From: SVEL01 sp045125245
GTDB taxonomy: Bacteria; Bacillota; Clostridia; Lachnospirales; Lachnospiraceae
Reading direction: 5' to 3'
Length of the DNA stretch: 59,025 bases
Assembly: GCA_045125245.1 (NCBI GenBank)
Contig: JBGVNF010000015.1
Coordinates: 1 to 59,025, forward strand
The stretch's first letter is position 1. Each line of letters begins with the position of its first letter. Shown piece after piece: positions 1 through 7,123 of this stretch. Position numbers and translations under genes: made by a program. Under the pieces are notes generated by a model. The model did not search any database, was not told where the DNA came from, and saw only the letters and a program-made list of their open reading frames with translations.

Positions 1-26
1 CTAAATCCCTCTTTCTAGAGGGACTT

Positions 27-133
27 GCTCCGCTTTAGCGCGAAACGCATGTCACGAAGTGACAATTACCATATGCGTATATAATCGTAGTTGCTTTGCA
101 ACTGCGATTAAGCCTGCGCATCCTCGCGGAGCG
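27..133 (-). other. Structured multi-hairpin leader region
   Basis: Several nested inverted repeats are packed here. An outer GCTCCGC/GCGGAGC pair (27-33 with 126-132) encloses CGC-TTTA-GCG (31-40), CGCAT/ATGCG around GTCAC-GAA-GTGAC (46-76), and a 12-bp stem AATCGTAGTTGC/GCAACTGCGATT (83-109). On the minus strand this follows the SAM riboswitch terminator, so it would be the distal leader of a gene beyond the left edge. A further CCCTCT/AGAGGG hairpin lies at 7-22. No protein is supported. Whether it is a folded RNA or a small repeat element cannot be decided here. Confidence 0.45.
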
Positions 134-138
134 TTTTT

Positions 139-180
139 TATCATATAGGAAGTTCTCACAGAGAACTTTCCTATATGATA
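139..180. repeat. Palindromic repeat TATCATATAGGA..., copy 1
   Basis: TATCATATAGGA with an inner GTTCTC is mirrored after a 3-nt loop, ending TCCTATATGATA. A shorter copy with the same outer arms occurs at 7040-7071. Both copies directly adjoin an intrinsic terminator, so they may be a small mobile palindrome or an auxiliary terminator/mRNA-end hairpin. Confidence 0.7.
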
Positions 181-210
181 AAAAAGTCCCTACACTTTTT
201 GTGAGGGACT
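179..210 (-). terminator. Intrinsic terminator of the SAM riboswitch
   Basis: On the minus strand, AGTCCCT and AGGGACT form a stem around a short loop and are followed by six T residues. It lies about 20 nt after the aptamer's 3' P1 strand, the normal place for the expression-platform terminator of a transcriptional OFF switch. Confidence 0.8.
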
Positions 211-230
211 CGACTTCAAGGTATCAAATC

Positions 231-323
231 CTCTTATTGTTCGAATATCGCTCAGGTTGGCACCTTCCTTACGGGGTTGCCGGGCTTCACAGATCCTTGT
301 ATCTCCACCACTCTGAATAAGAG
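231..323 (-). promoter_or_regulatory. SAM-I (S-box) riboswitch aptamer
   Basis: Read on the minus strand, the segment begins CUCUUAUU and ends AAUAAGAG, giving the P1 stem. Inside are the S-box signatures: the AGAGUGGUGGAG-like 5' block, AAGCCCGGCAACC, GGAAGGUGCCAACCUG and a GCGAUA-type 3' part. S-box RNAs bind S-adenosylmethionine and stop transcription of methionine/SAM genes when SAM is abundant. The regulated gene lies beyond the left edge, so its identity (metK, a methionine transporter or similar) is unknown. Confidence 0.92.
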
Positions 324-351
324 AAATAATAAATATTTAATTTATGGTTAC

Positions 352-380
352 ATATTATTATTTTACTGAAGCTATGTCAA
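352..380 (-). promoter_or_regulatory. Sigma-A type promoter for the SAM riboswitch transcript
   Basis: On the minus strand there is a perfect TTGACA (-35), a 17-nt spacer and TAATAT (-10). Transcription would begin about 20 nt before the aptamer P1 stem, as expected for an S-box leader. Confidence 0.7.
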
Positions 381-429
381 GTAATTTTTATCACATAACT
401 ATCATTTCCAGCTAATTATTTTTAATTAA

Positions 430-1722
430 TTAACCTACCTTAAGCTTGAACTTCTGTATATCCTTATCAGAAGATGTAAGCTCTATCTGCGCGCCAAGCT
501 TCTGAAGCTTCTTCTCAAGCATCTCATAACCACGCTTAATATAATGAACGCTTTCGATTGTAGTAAAGCCCTTTGCTGCTATACCAGCTATAACTAAAGC
601 TGCACCAGCTCTTAAATCGAGAGCATTTACCTCAGCTCCAGTAAATTCATCAATACCTTCAAATACGGCAATATTACTTTCAACCTTAATATTCGCGCCC
701 ATCTTAGCAAGCTCATCAACATACTTAAATCTATTTTCGAATAAGTTCTCTGTAACTGTACTTGTACCCTGGGCAAGCGCTAATGCAACCGCCATCTGTG
801 GCTGCATATCTGTAGGGAATCCTGGGTATGGTAAAGTTCTTACATGAGTAGGCTTTATCACTTCATTTCCAATAACTCTTACAGAATCATCATACTCTTC
901 CACTGTAGCACCTATCTCATAAAGCTTTGCTGTAATAGCTTCCAAGTGCTTTGGAATAACATTCTTAACTAATACATTACCTCTTGTAATAGCTGCTGCA
1001 AGCATAAATGTTCCAGCCTCAATCTGATCTGGAATAACTGAATATTCACTACCGTGAAGCTTCTCGACACCTTTAATACGTATAACATCTGTACCTGCGC
1101 CCTTGATATTAGCTCCCATACTGTTAAGCATATTTGCAAGGTCTACTACATGCGGCTCCTTTGCTACGTTTTCTAACACCGTATTACCCTTAGCTAAAGC
1201 TGCTGCAAGCATAACATTAATAGTTGCTCCAACCGAAACAACGTCAAAGAATATGTGACTTCCCACTAATTCTTCAGCATTAGCAATAATCATACCATGC
1301 TCTATCTTTATATCTGCACCAAGTGCCTTAAATCCCTTTAAATGCTGGTCAATAGGTCTACTACCTATATTACAACCGCCTGGCAATGGTACCTCTGCCT
1401 TCTTAAATTTACCAAGAAATGCACCAAGTAAATAATATGACGCTCTAATCTTCTTAATATACTCATTGTCAGCCTTTGTCGAAGTTATAGTTCCACCGTT
1501 GATTTTTACAGAATGACGACTATCACGATTTACTTTTGCGCCCACTTCTGCTATGGCATCGATTAACACATTAACATCACTAACATCTGGAAGATTATCA
1601 ATTGCCACTGTTTCATCCGCCATAATTGCTGCTGCAAGAATACCCAATGCAGCATTCTTAGCACCACTGATTTCTACTTCGCCAACCAATGGAGTTCCGC
1701 CTTTAATAATGTATCTTTCCAT
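430..1722 (-). CDS. murA: UDP-N-acetylglucosamine 1-carboxyvinyltransferase MurA
   Basis: Transfers enolpyruvate from PEP to UDP-GlcNAc, the first committed step of peptidoglycan synthesis in the cytoplasm. From the chosen start (430 aa, usual length) the protein shows GAKNAAL with catalytic Lys22-Asn23, and PGGCNIG with the active-site Cys117 that fosfomycin alkylates; a Cys here predicts an ordinary fosfomycin-sensitive enzyme. The frame is open about 50 codons further upstream, but GAGGTG sits just before tandem ATGs at 1725 and 1722 and family homology begins at MERYIIKGG, so 1722 is preferred. It follows aroK on the same strand but has its own promoter. Two MurA paralogues are common in low-GC Firmicutes; which one this is cannot be told. 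Confidence 0.95.
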   Translation of the reverse strand: MERYIIKGGTPLVGEVEISGAKNAALGILAAAIMADETVAIDNLPDVSDVNVLIDAIAEVGAKVNRDSRHSVKINGGTITSTKADNEYIKKIRASYYLLGAFLGKFKKAEVPLPGGCNIGSRPIDQHLKGFKALGADIKIEHGMIIANAEELVGSHIFFDVVSVGATINVMLAAALAKGNTVLENVAKEPHVVDLANMLNSMGANIKGAGTDVIRIKGVEKLHGSEYSVIPDQIEAGTFMLAAAITRGNVLVKNVIPKHLEAITAKLYEIGATVEEYDDSVRVIGNEVIKPTHVRTLPYPGFPTDMQPQMAVALALAQGTSTVTENLFENRFKYVDELAKMGANIKVESNIAVFEGIDEFTGAEVNALDLRAGAALVIAGIAAKGFTTIESVHYIKRGYEMLEKKLQKLGAQIELTSSDKDIQKFKLKVG

Positions 1723-1757
1723 CATACACCTCAATTTTTCAATTGTACTATTAATAA

Positions 1758-1787
1758 TATATATATAAACGTTTCGTTTTATGTCAA
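1758..1787 (-). promoter_or_regulatory. Probable murA promoter
   Basis: Minus-strand TTGACA is followed after 16-18 nt by TATATA in a TA-rich run. It lies about 35 nt upstream of the murA start, which supports separate transcription from aroK. Confidence 0.55.
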
Positions 1788-1921
1788 AAAAATTTAAGTC
1801 TGGAAGATTTTTCTTCTTCCAAATAGGCATAATAACACCTATATCATTGCCATTATAATACAATCCCATATATTTGTAAATATATTTTTATATCTTATCT
1901 AATACAATTCTCGCCTTTTTT

Positions 1922-2437
1922 CTAGCTTTTAATCATTTCCAATAATCTTGAAATAGTTTCTCGAACGCTACTGCATCCACTTTCATCTACTATTATATCT
2001 GCGTACTTCTCATACAAAGGAACTCGCTCTTCATAGAGGTCTTTTAGTGTCTGCCCCTCTTTCATAGCAACTCCTCTCGCCACCAAATCACCTAATCTAT
2101 CTGCAATTGTTTCATAATCACATTTTAAATATACTACTGTACCTATTTCCCTAAAATGAGCCATGGCATCTTCACCATACACAGCACTTCCACCTGTTGC
2201 CACGATACTCTTTTCACAATTTATGCTTGCATTTATTTTATTTTCCACTTTAATAAAGCCATCTAAACCTTCACTAGCTATAATCTCATGCAAAAGCTTA
2301 CCTTCTTTTTCCTGTATTATCAAATCACAATCTAAAAATCTGTAGCCTAAAATTTTCGCCAAAATAACACCTACACTACTTTTACCCACACCAGGCATTC
2401 CTATCAATATAATATTATTTTTAATCTTATCACTCAT
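1922..2437 (-). CDS. aroK: Shikimate kinase-like protein
   Basis: Predicted to phosphorylate shikimate with ATP in aromatic amino acid synthesis. The 171-aa length is normal. Visible motifs are Walker A GMPGVGKS (13-20), D36-x-D38, TGGS (81-84, where the family usually has GGG) and R138 in ERVPLYEKYAD, the shikimate-binding and lid-side arginine. The usual substrate-binding Arg of the FR-x-x-E motif is absent: the protein has FIKVE, with Lys63 nearby. The ATG at 2437 has a GGAGAAG Shine-Dalgarno. The substitutions leave open a shikimate-kinase-like enzyme with altered substrate. Upstream of murA, divergent from pgsA. Confidence 0.75.
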   Translation of the reverse strand: MSDKIKNNIILIGMPGVGKSSVGVILAKILGYRFLDCDLIIQEKEGKLLHEIIASEGLDGFIKVENKINASINCEKSIVATGGSAVYGEDAMAHFREIGTVVYLKCDYETIADRLGDLVARGVAMKEGQTLKDLYEERVPLYEKYADIIVDESGCSSVRETISRLLEMIKS

Positions 2438-2554
2438 TTTTCTTCTCCGTATATAATTACAACTTTTACCTAAGCTCTATATTATTTTATAAAATTATCA
2501 ATGTCAAGGCATAACCACTTTACTTCAATTCCCAAGGTATATTACTTATAAAAT

Positions 2555-2583
2555 TTGACATTTAGTTTTTTTGGTATTATAAT
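2555..2583 (+). promoter_or_regulatory. Consensus promoter for pgsA
   Basis: TTGACA, a 17-nt spacer and TATAAT match the sigma-A consensus exactly. The transcript would begin about 40 nt before the pgsA ATG. Confidence 0.8.
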
Positions 2584-2630
2584 GTAAGTTAGTTTTTTGT
2601 GCTATTGTGCACAAATGGAAAGGAGCTCTT

Positions 2631-3221
2631 ATGAGAGGAGAACCAAGAAAAGAGGACTTAATTAATATACCCAACGTCCTATGCTATATAAGAATTTTAC
2701 TGGTTCCTGTCTTCATTGTCCTGTTTTTAAAGGAAATGTACTGGCAGTCTGGTTTAGTAATTATGATAGCTACAGCGACAGATGTTGTAGACGGATGGAT
2801 TGCAAGACATTTTAATATGATTACAGATTGGGGCAAATTTATTGATCCACTTGCTGATAAATTAATGCAGTTTGCTATGCTTATTATGGCGATTTTTAAA
2901 AACCCATGGATATCTATTCTGGTTGCCATCTTTGCCATAAAAGAAGCTATAATGCTTGCAGTTGGAATTTATATATATCACAAAGGCGAGAATTTAAACG
3001 GTGCTATGTGGTGCGGCAAGCTTTCTACTGTAGTATTAGACAGTTGTCTATTTTTGATAATAGTACTTCCTACAAAATACATCAAAAATGTCAACGTATT
3101 TATTCTCATCGGCCTATCAGCAATATTTTTAATACTTTCATTTATTATATATATGCGTGAATATTTAAAAATGTACAAAGAAATGAAAGCCGACGGCACT
3201 ATACAAACTAAATCAAAATAG
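2631..3221 (+). CDS. pgsA: CDP-diacylglycerol-glycerol-3-phosphate 3-phosphatidyltransferase
   Basis: Integral membrane enzyme making phosphatidylglycerol phosphate from CDP-diacylglycerol and glycerol-3-phosphate. The CDP-alcohol phosphatidyltransferase signature DG-x2-AR-x8-G-x3-D-x3-D is complete (DGWIAR...GKFIDPLADK), and several hydrophobic helices follow. The ATG at 2631 is chosen because AGGAG lies 7 nt upstream; an in-frame GTG at 2607 has no ribosome site. It stands alone on the plus strand behind a perfect promoter and ends in a bidirectional terminator facing the convergent flavin reductase gene. Other CDP-alcohol transferases are possible, but family and length (196 aa) favour PgsA. 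Confidence 0.85.
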   Translation: MRGEPRKEDLINIPNVLCYIRILLVPVFIVLFLKEMYWQSGLVIMIATATDVVDGWIARHFNMITDWGKFIDPLADKLMQFAMLIMAIFKNPWISILVAIFAIKEAIMLAVGIYIYHKGENLNGAMWCGKLSTVVLDSCLFLIIVLPTKYIKNVNVFILIGLSAIFLILSFIIYMREYLKMYKEMKADGTIQTKSK

Positions 3222-3239
3222 AAAATAGCTACGATTATT

Positions 3240-3275
3240 AAAAGAGTAAGTCATACACTTGACTTACTCTTTTTC
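3240..3275. terminator. Bidirectional intrinsic terminator
   Basis: A 10-bp stem (AGAGTAAGTC/GACTTACTCT) is flanked by A and T runs on both sides. It separates the convergent pgsA and flavin reductase genes. Confidence 0.85.
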
Positions 3276-3309
3276 TCTATCAACAAATCCTATTTAATAC
3301 TTATCCTTT

Positions 3310-3918
3310 TTAATACTTATCTACTTTTTTCTTTTTATTTTTTTCAGAACTCTTAGATTTCTTTTTTATACTATACCCAAATGTCCCAAGCTTTTCTCCC
3401 ATACTATAATATTCGCCATGGGAGTATACTATTAAATCTGCCTTAGCCAAATCAAACTTGCCCTTTTCATCCATATACTTTTCATCTGCATGTACTGCAA
3501 GAACCTTTGCTACAAACATATGATGGGAACCTAGTTCATCTATACGTTCCACCTTACATTCAATATTTACAGGGCTTTCTTTTATCATCGGTACATTAAC
3601 ATGTACTGCATCTTCCTTAGTAAGCTTACATTCTTTAAACTTATCTACATCTCTTCCAGATTTTACTCCGCAGTAATCTGTAGCATAAGTCAATTCCTTT
3701 GTAGTAAGATTTATGACAAATTCTCCGGTTTCCTTTATCATATTATAGGAATGTCTCTCTGGTCTCACAGAGATATATGCCATAGCTGGATTTGTACAAA
3801 TAGTACCAGTCCACGCAACTGTTATTATATTGTCATTACCATCCTTATCTCTGCAGGTCACCATAACTGCCGGCAATGGATAAACCATATTTCCCGCTTT
3901 CCAAATCTGCTTTGCCAT
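3310..3918 (-). CDS. Flavin reductase-like FMN-binding protein
   Basis: A 202-aa protein of the flavin reductase-like split-barrel family, which binds FMN and may reduce it or use it in a redox reaction. Family features seen are the N-terminal MVYPLPAVMVTC strand, NIITVAWTGTICTNPAMAYISVRPERHSY (flavin-binding core) and GEFVINL. The last about 22 residues are almost all Lys/Ser, an added basic tail. Monocistronic by appearance: terminator downstream and a short gap to the membrane protein gene upstream. Substrate unknown. Confidence 0.8.
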   Translation of the reverse strand: MAKQIWKAGNMVYPLPAVMVTCRDKDGNDNIITVAWTGTICTNPAMAYISVRPERHSYNMIKETGEFVINLTTKELTYATDYCGVKSGRDVDKFKECKLTKEDAVHVNVPMIKESPVNIECKVERIDELGSHHMFVAKVLAVHADEKYMDEKGKFDLAKADLIVYSHGEYYSMGEKLGTFGYSIKKKSKSSEKNKKKKVDKY

Positions 3919-3954
3919 ACTGCCTTTTCCTCTATTTCTTATTTGTTATATATA

Positions 3955-5109
3955 TTATTTCTTTTCCTCTACTTCTTCCTTTTTACTGTAGTCGATGCAA
4001 TCCATATTCAGCTTATTACATACCCAGTTTTCACCATTGAATATATATTCCATAGTAACATTACTCTTAGTTTCGCCTTCATACTTTTCTCTTGCACCAT
4101 TTGCAGCATTTCTAGGCCCTCTCGCCTTAAATGTGCAATTATAATCTACAGACACTGCAACCTTATCAGGATATGTGTAGCTTAAAGCAAAATTCTCAAA
4201 TCCTGTAATGCTTAAAGAATTAAGTGTAGAACCATCCTCTGGCTGTATAGCCGAAAGTATCTTATCATATATGCCCTTAAATTCTTCCTTAACGCTATCC
4301 TTGTTATCTATGTAAGCATCTATACCTTCAAGCTCTGTTTCTTCAAACACATTCTTATACATTAGCTTTACTATGTTCTCGCTATAATTTTCAATGCCAG
4401 ATGTAGCTCCTTCCACAAGGACAAACTGACTTGTATCAACAGTAAATACGCTCTTATCTTCATTCCAGTTTACTACAATTTCCTGTGGCTCTATCATGTC
4501 TCTTTCAATAAAAATAGTATGCTCACCTTTGAATAATCTAGGAATCATATATTCCACATTGCCTACAGCTCCTTTATGGCCTATTCTTGAATTATTATTA
4601 TTAAGCTCCACACCATCAAGGTAAATTTTAACATCTGAAGGCGCCTCAATTGTACATTGATTAATTATTAAATTATCAATATTAAGCTTCCATTCATTGA
4701 AAAATACATAGTTCTTCTCTGGCAATTTATCCATTACAAAATCACAGCTTATCTTATCACCCAATGAATCTGCGTAATACATCTCAACAGTTGCACCATT
4801 ATCATTCTTTTTTACTTCTCCAAGCTTCAATGTATCCTCATTAACATATCCATACTTTTTCTTGGCTAATTCTTCAAAAAAGAATTCATTTATAAAATCA
4901 TCATCTTTTAATTCAGCGTAATTATATAAAGCAACCCAATTGTTATCCTTATAATAATCGTGAGCTTCCATTATATATTTATCTACACCATTAGTTTTAT
5001 ACAATCCAATACCAACGCCTACTCCACCAGCAATCAACAACAACCCCAATGAGCCCATCAGATGAATAATAGATGATTTTCTCTTTACAAAAAATTCCTT
5101 AATCTTCAA
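3955..5109 (-). CDS. Membrane-anchored TcaA/PEGA-like extracytoplasmic protein
   Basis: 384 aa. A short basic cytoplasmic stretch and one hydrophobic segment (about 15-36) precede a large outside domain. The middle contains a PEGA/TcaA-type beta domain (SDVKIYLDGVEL ... GEHTIFIERD). The C-terminal third, ending NGENWVCNKLNMD, resembles NTF2-like domains found at the end of TcaA-family proteins. The zinc ribbon usual at the TcaA N-terminus is absent. Likely a cell-envelope protein; the specific role is unknown. The 250-bp upstream gap contains two small hairpins and the promoter of the divergent sigma-like gene. Confidence 0.5.
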   Translation of the reverse strand: MKIKEFFVKRKSSIIHLMGSLGLLLIAGGVGVGIGLYKTNGVDKYIMEAHDYYKDNNWVALYNYAELKDDDFINEFFFEELAKKKYGYVNEDTLKLGEVKKNDNGATVEMYYADSLGDKISCDFVMDKLPEKNYVFFNEWKLNIDNLIINQCTIEAPSDVKIYLDGVELNNNNSRIGHKGAVGNVEYMIPRLFKGEHTIFIERDMIEPQEIVVNWNEDKSVFTVDTSQFVLVEGATSGIENYSENIVKLMYKNVFEETELEGIDAYIDNKDSVKEEFKGIYDKILSAIQPEDGSTLNSLSITGFENFALSYTYPDKVAVSVDYNCTFKARGPRNAANGAREKYEGETKSNVTMEYIFNGENWVCNKLNMDCIDYSKKEEVEEKK

Positions 5110-5130
5110 TTTAGTTACTCCTTTACTTGA

Positions 5131-5190
5131 AAGAATCTCGCTTGCAAGATTCTTCGCATATCAATTGACAGTTGCTTTGCAACTACGATT
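5131..5190. repeat. Two small hairpin repeats
   Basis: AAGAATCT/AGATTCTT (5131-5154) is followed by GTTGC-TTT-GCAAC with CTACGATT (5169-5190). The second matches the hairpins at 83-109 and 32762-32788. They lie between the start of the TcaA-like gene and the divergent sigma-like gene. Confidence 0.6.
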
Positions 5191-5243
5191 ATATTCAAAG
5201 TATACTACATTTCAAATCTTTATCAATAGATTTATTCAAGTTC

Positions 5244-5272
5244 TTGTGCATTGGCTAGATTTAATGTATACT
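5244..5272 (+). promoter_or_regulatory. Putative promoter of the sigma-like gene
   Basis: TTGTGC, 17 nt, TATACT. It leaves an untranslated leader of about 80 nt before the ATG at 5360. Confidence 0.5.
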
Positions 5273-5359
5273 TATGTAAGCGAATTTTTAATAAGCTAAT
5301 ATTCATAATATGCAAATATTGTTAAACCAAATTCAATTTTTTAAAGAAAGGCAAATAAC

Positions 5360-6166
5360 ATGGATAAGAAATTAGAATTTAATGAAGCGTTAAGCGCTCT
5401 TATAGAATATGCAACTGTAAATGGCAATGAAATCACAGTAGAAAATGTTCATACCTACTTTGATGATATTCTCGATAGCGAAGAAAAATTTGATGCCGTA
5501 TATAAGTATCTTTTAGATAATAAAATTAGAATTACTGATTTAGATACAAGCAAATATGCTACAAAATCAGATGACCACCACCATGAAAATGAGTCTGCTC
5601 ATGACCACGACCATCATCACGGCGATTCATCTGAGGAAGAAAAAATGTTCTTAGAAATGTATATGAAGGAATTAAAGGATGTACCTGTTATCTCACCTGA
5701 AGAAAAAGCTATCCTTATAGAAAAAGGATGCCGTGGTGATAGAGATTCTTTCTCTCGATTAATCGAAGCATATCTTCCAACTGTTATGGAATATGTTGAC
5801 CGTTTTATGGGACAAGGTGTAAGAAGAGGTGACCTTATACAGGAAGGTAACCTAGGTCTTATCGAAGGTATTATGAATTATGATAATTCTATAGATTTTG
5901 ATACATTTATAGGTGTATATATAGAAAAAGCCATAAAGGATGCTATCGATGAAGAGTTAAGCGTAAATCGTATCGCAGCTCATGCAGCAGATAGAGCTAA
6001 CGCCATAAGTGATGCCACTACAGAATTAGCTCAAAAACTTGGCAGAGAAGCTACTATAGAGGAGCTTTGCGAATATATGTCTTTAACAGAGGATGAAATT
6101 CGCGATGTTATGAAGATGTCTTTAGATGCTATGACTATAACAACTAATGCCGAAGATAATAAATAA
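5360..6166 (+). CDS. Sigma-70-like protein lacking region 4, with His-rich linker
   Basis: 268 aa. Residues 1-66 form an acidic N-terminal domain of sigma 1.1 type. Residues 71-88 are a His/Asp linker with nine histidines (DDHHHENESAHDHDHHHGD). Residues about 95-125 resemble region 1.2, and about 130-195 region 2 (GDLIQEGNLGLIEGIMNYDNSIDFDTFI). The aromatic residues that melt the -10 element in region 2.3 (YA-x-WWI) are replaced by GVYIEKAI. Residues 215-262 look like region 3 (LAQKLGREATIEELCEYMSLT). There is no region 4, so -35 recognition is not expected. AAAGG lies about 9 nt before the ATG. Single gene with its own terminator. Possibly a sigma-like regulator or core-RNAP competitor; role unproven. 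Confidence 0.7.
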   Translation: MDKKLEFNEALSALIEYATVNGNEITVENVHTYFDDILDSEEKFDAVYKYLLDNKIRITDLDTSKYATKSDDHHHENESAHDHDHHHGDSSEEEKMFLEMYMKELKDVPVISPEEKAILIEKGCRGDRDSFSRLIEAYLPTVMEYVDRFMGQGVRRGDLIQEGNLGLIEGIMNYDNSIDFDTFIGVYIEKAIKDAIDEELSVNRIAAHAADRANAISDATTELAQKLGREATIEELCEYMSLTEDEIRDVMKMSLDAMTITTNAEDNK

Positions 6167-6235
6167 TATATAGACAGATTATTTCATAACACAGATAATA
6201 ACAAACCAAATTAAATTATATTCAAATATAAAACA

Positions 6236-6280
6236 GCGACAGAGTAATTTCAAAACAAACTACTCTGTCGCCTATTTTTT
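6236..6280. terminator. Terminator between convergent genes
   Basis: GCGACAGAGTA pairs with TACTCTGTCGC and is followed by CTATTTTTT on the plus strand. A T4 run on the other side could also serve the convergent relQ gene. Confidence 0.85.
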
Positions 6281-6318
6281 ATAATCCTACTGCCTTTATC
6301 TTGTCATAACATCAATTC

Positions 6319-7020
6319 TTAGTCTTGGCCTATATCAGAATCTTTCTCTCTCAATTCCTGAATTTCATGATATATATCCTGCATTTTCTTATCTGTATCA
6401 CAGATAATATCCGCGCATTCCTTTAATTCTGCTGAGATACGTTCAGCATCTGGTACACCTCTTTTATATTTAACCTGATGCTCTAAGGCTGCCCAAAAAT
6501 CCATAGCTATAGTTCTTATCTGCACCTCCACTCTCATAGGAAGCTTCTTATCTGATAAGAAAACCGGAACCTGAACTATAAGATGAAGTGAACGATACCC
6601 ATTTGGTTTTGGCTCCTTGATATAATCCTTAACCTCTAGTACCTCTATATCATCCTGACGCATAAACATATCTGCTACATCATAAATATCCTGAATAAAT
6701 GAACATATAACTCTAACACCCGCCACGTCACTAAGATTTTCCCATACACTTTCTACTGTGAGAGGATAACCCTTTCTAGACATCTTGTCCATAATGCTTC
6801 TTGGACTCTTTACTCTAGAGCTTACCGTTTCAATAGGATTTCTCTTTGTCTTCATAGCAAGCTCATCATTTAGAATTTCTAGCTTAGTCTGAATCTCCTT
6901 AATTGCGCATCTATTATATAAGAATAACTCCTGCATCTTTTCTGCCTGCTCAAATAACTCCTCAGGTATCTGTGTTATCGGAGTACTATCCATAAGTTTT
7001 TTCTGTACCATATTACTCAT
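6319..7020 (-). CDS. Small alarmone synthetase, GTP pyrophosphokinase (RelQ/YjbM type)
   Basis: Makes (p)ppGpp from ATP and GTP/GDP as a stress alarmone. The 233-aa protein is a stand-alone RelA/SpoT synthetase domain with DVAGVRVIC, VKDYIKEPKPNGYRSLHL and VEVQIRTIAMDFWAALEHQVKYK, the catalytic and substrate motifs. No HD hydrolase, TGS or ACT domain is present, so it should only synthesise. Length matches the RelQ/SAS1 family. It appears monocistronic, with a terminator on each side. Confidence 0.9.
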   Translation of the reverse strand: MSNMVQKKLMDSTPITQIPEELFEQAEKMQELFLYNRCAIKEIQTKLEILNDELAMKTKRNPIETVSSRVKSPRSIMDKMSRKGYPLTVESVWENLSDVAGVRVICSFIQDIYDVADMFMRQDDIEVLEVKDYIKEPKPNGYRSLHLIVQVPVFLSDKKLPMRVEVQIRTIAMDFWAALEHQVKYKRGVPDAERISAELKECADIICDTDKKMQDIYHEIQELREKDSDIGQD

Positions 7021-7039
7021 TTTATCCCTACCTTTCTTT

Positions 7040-7071
7040 TATCATATAGGAAAGAACTTTCCTATATGATA
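7040..7071. repeat. Palindromic repeat TATCATATAGGA..., copy 2
   Basis: TATCATATAGGAAAG is mirrored almost without a loop. It shares its outer arms with the repeat at 139-180 and, like it, directly follows a terminator hairpin on the minus strand. It lies between the relQ start and the transketolase terminator. Confidence 0.7.
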
Positions 7072-7106
7072 AAAACCGAAGCTTGAATTCAAGCTTCGGT
7101 TTTTTT
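7071..7106 (-). terminator. Terminator of the transketolase operon
   Basis: CCGAAGCTTG/CAAGCTTCGG stem flanked by A5 and T7 runs, 18 bp after the stop of the C-terminal transketolase subunit. Confidence 0.85.
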
Positions 7107-7123
7107 AGTTACATATAAACTTT

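Noticed and set aside
96..320. Plus-strand open frame of 74 codons
   Set aside because: It lies antisense to the SAM riboswitch and terminator; no ribosome site or homology-like pattern.
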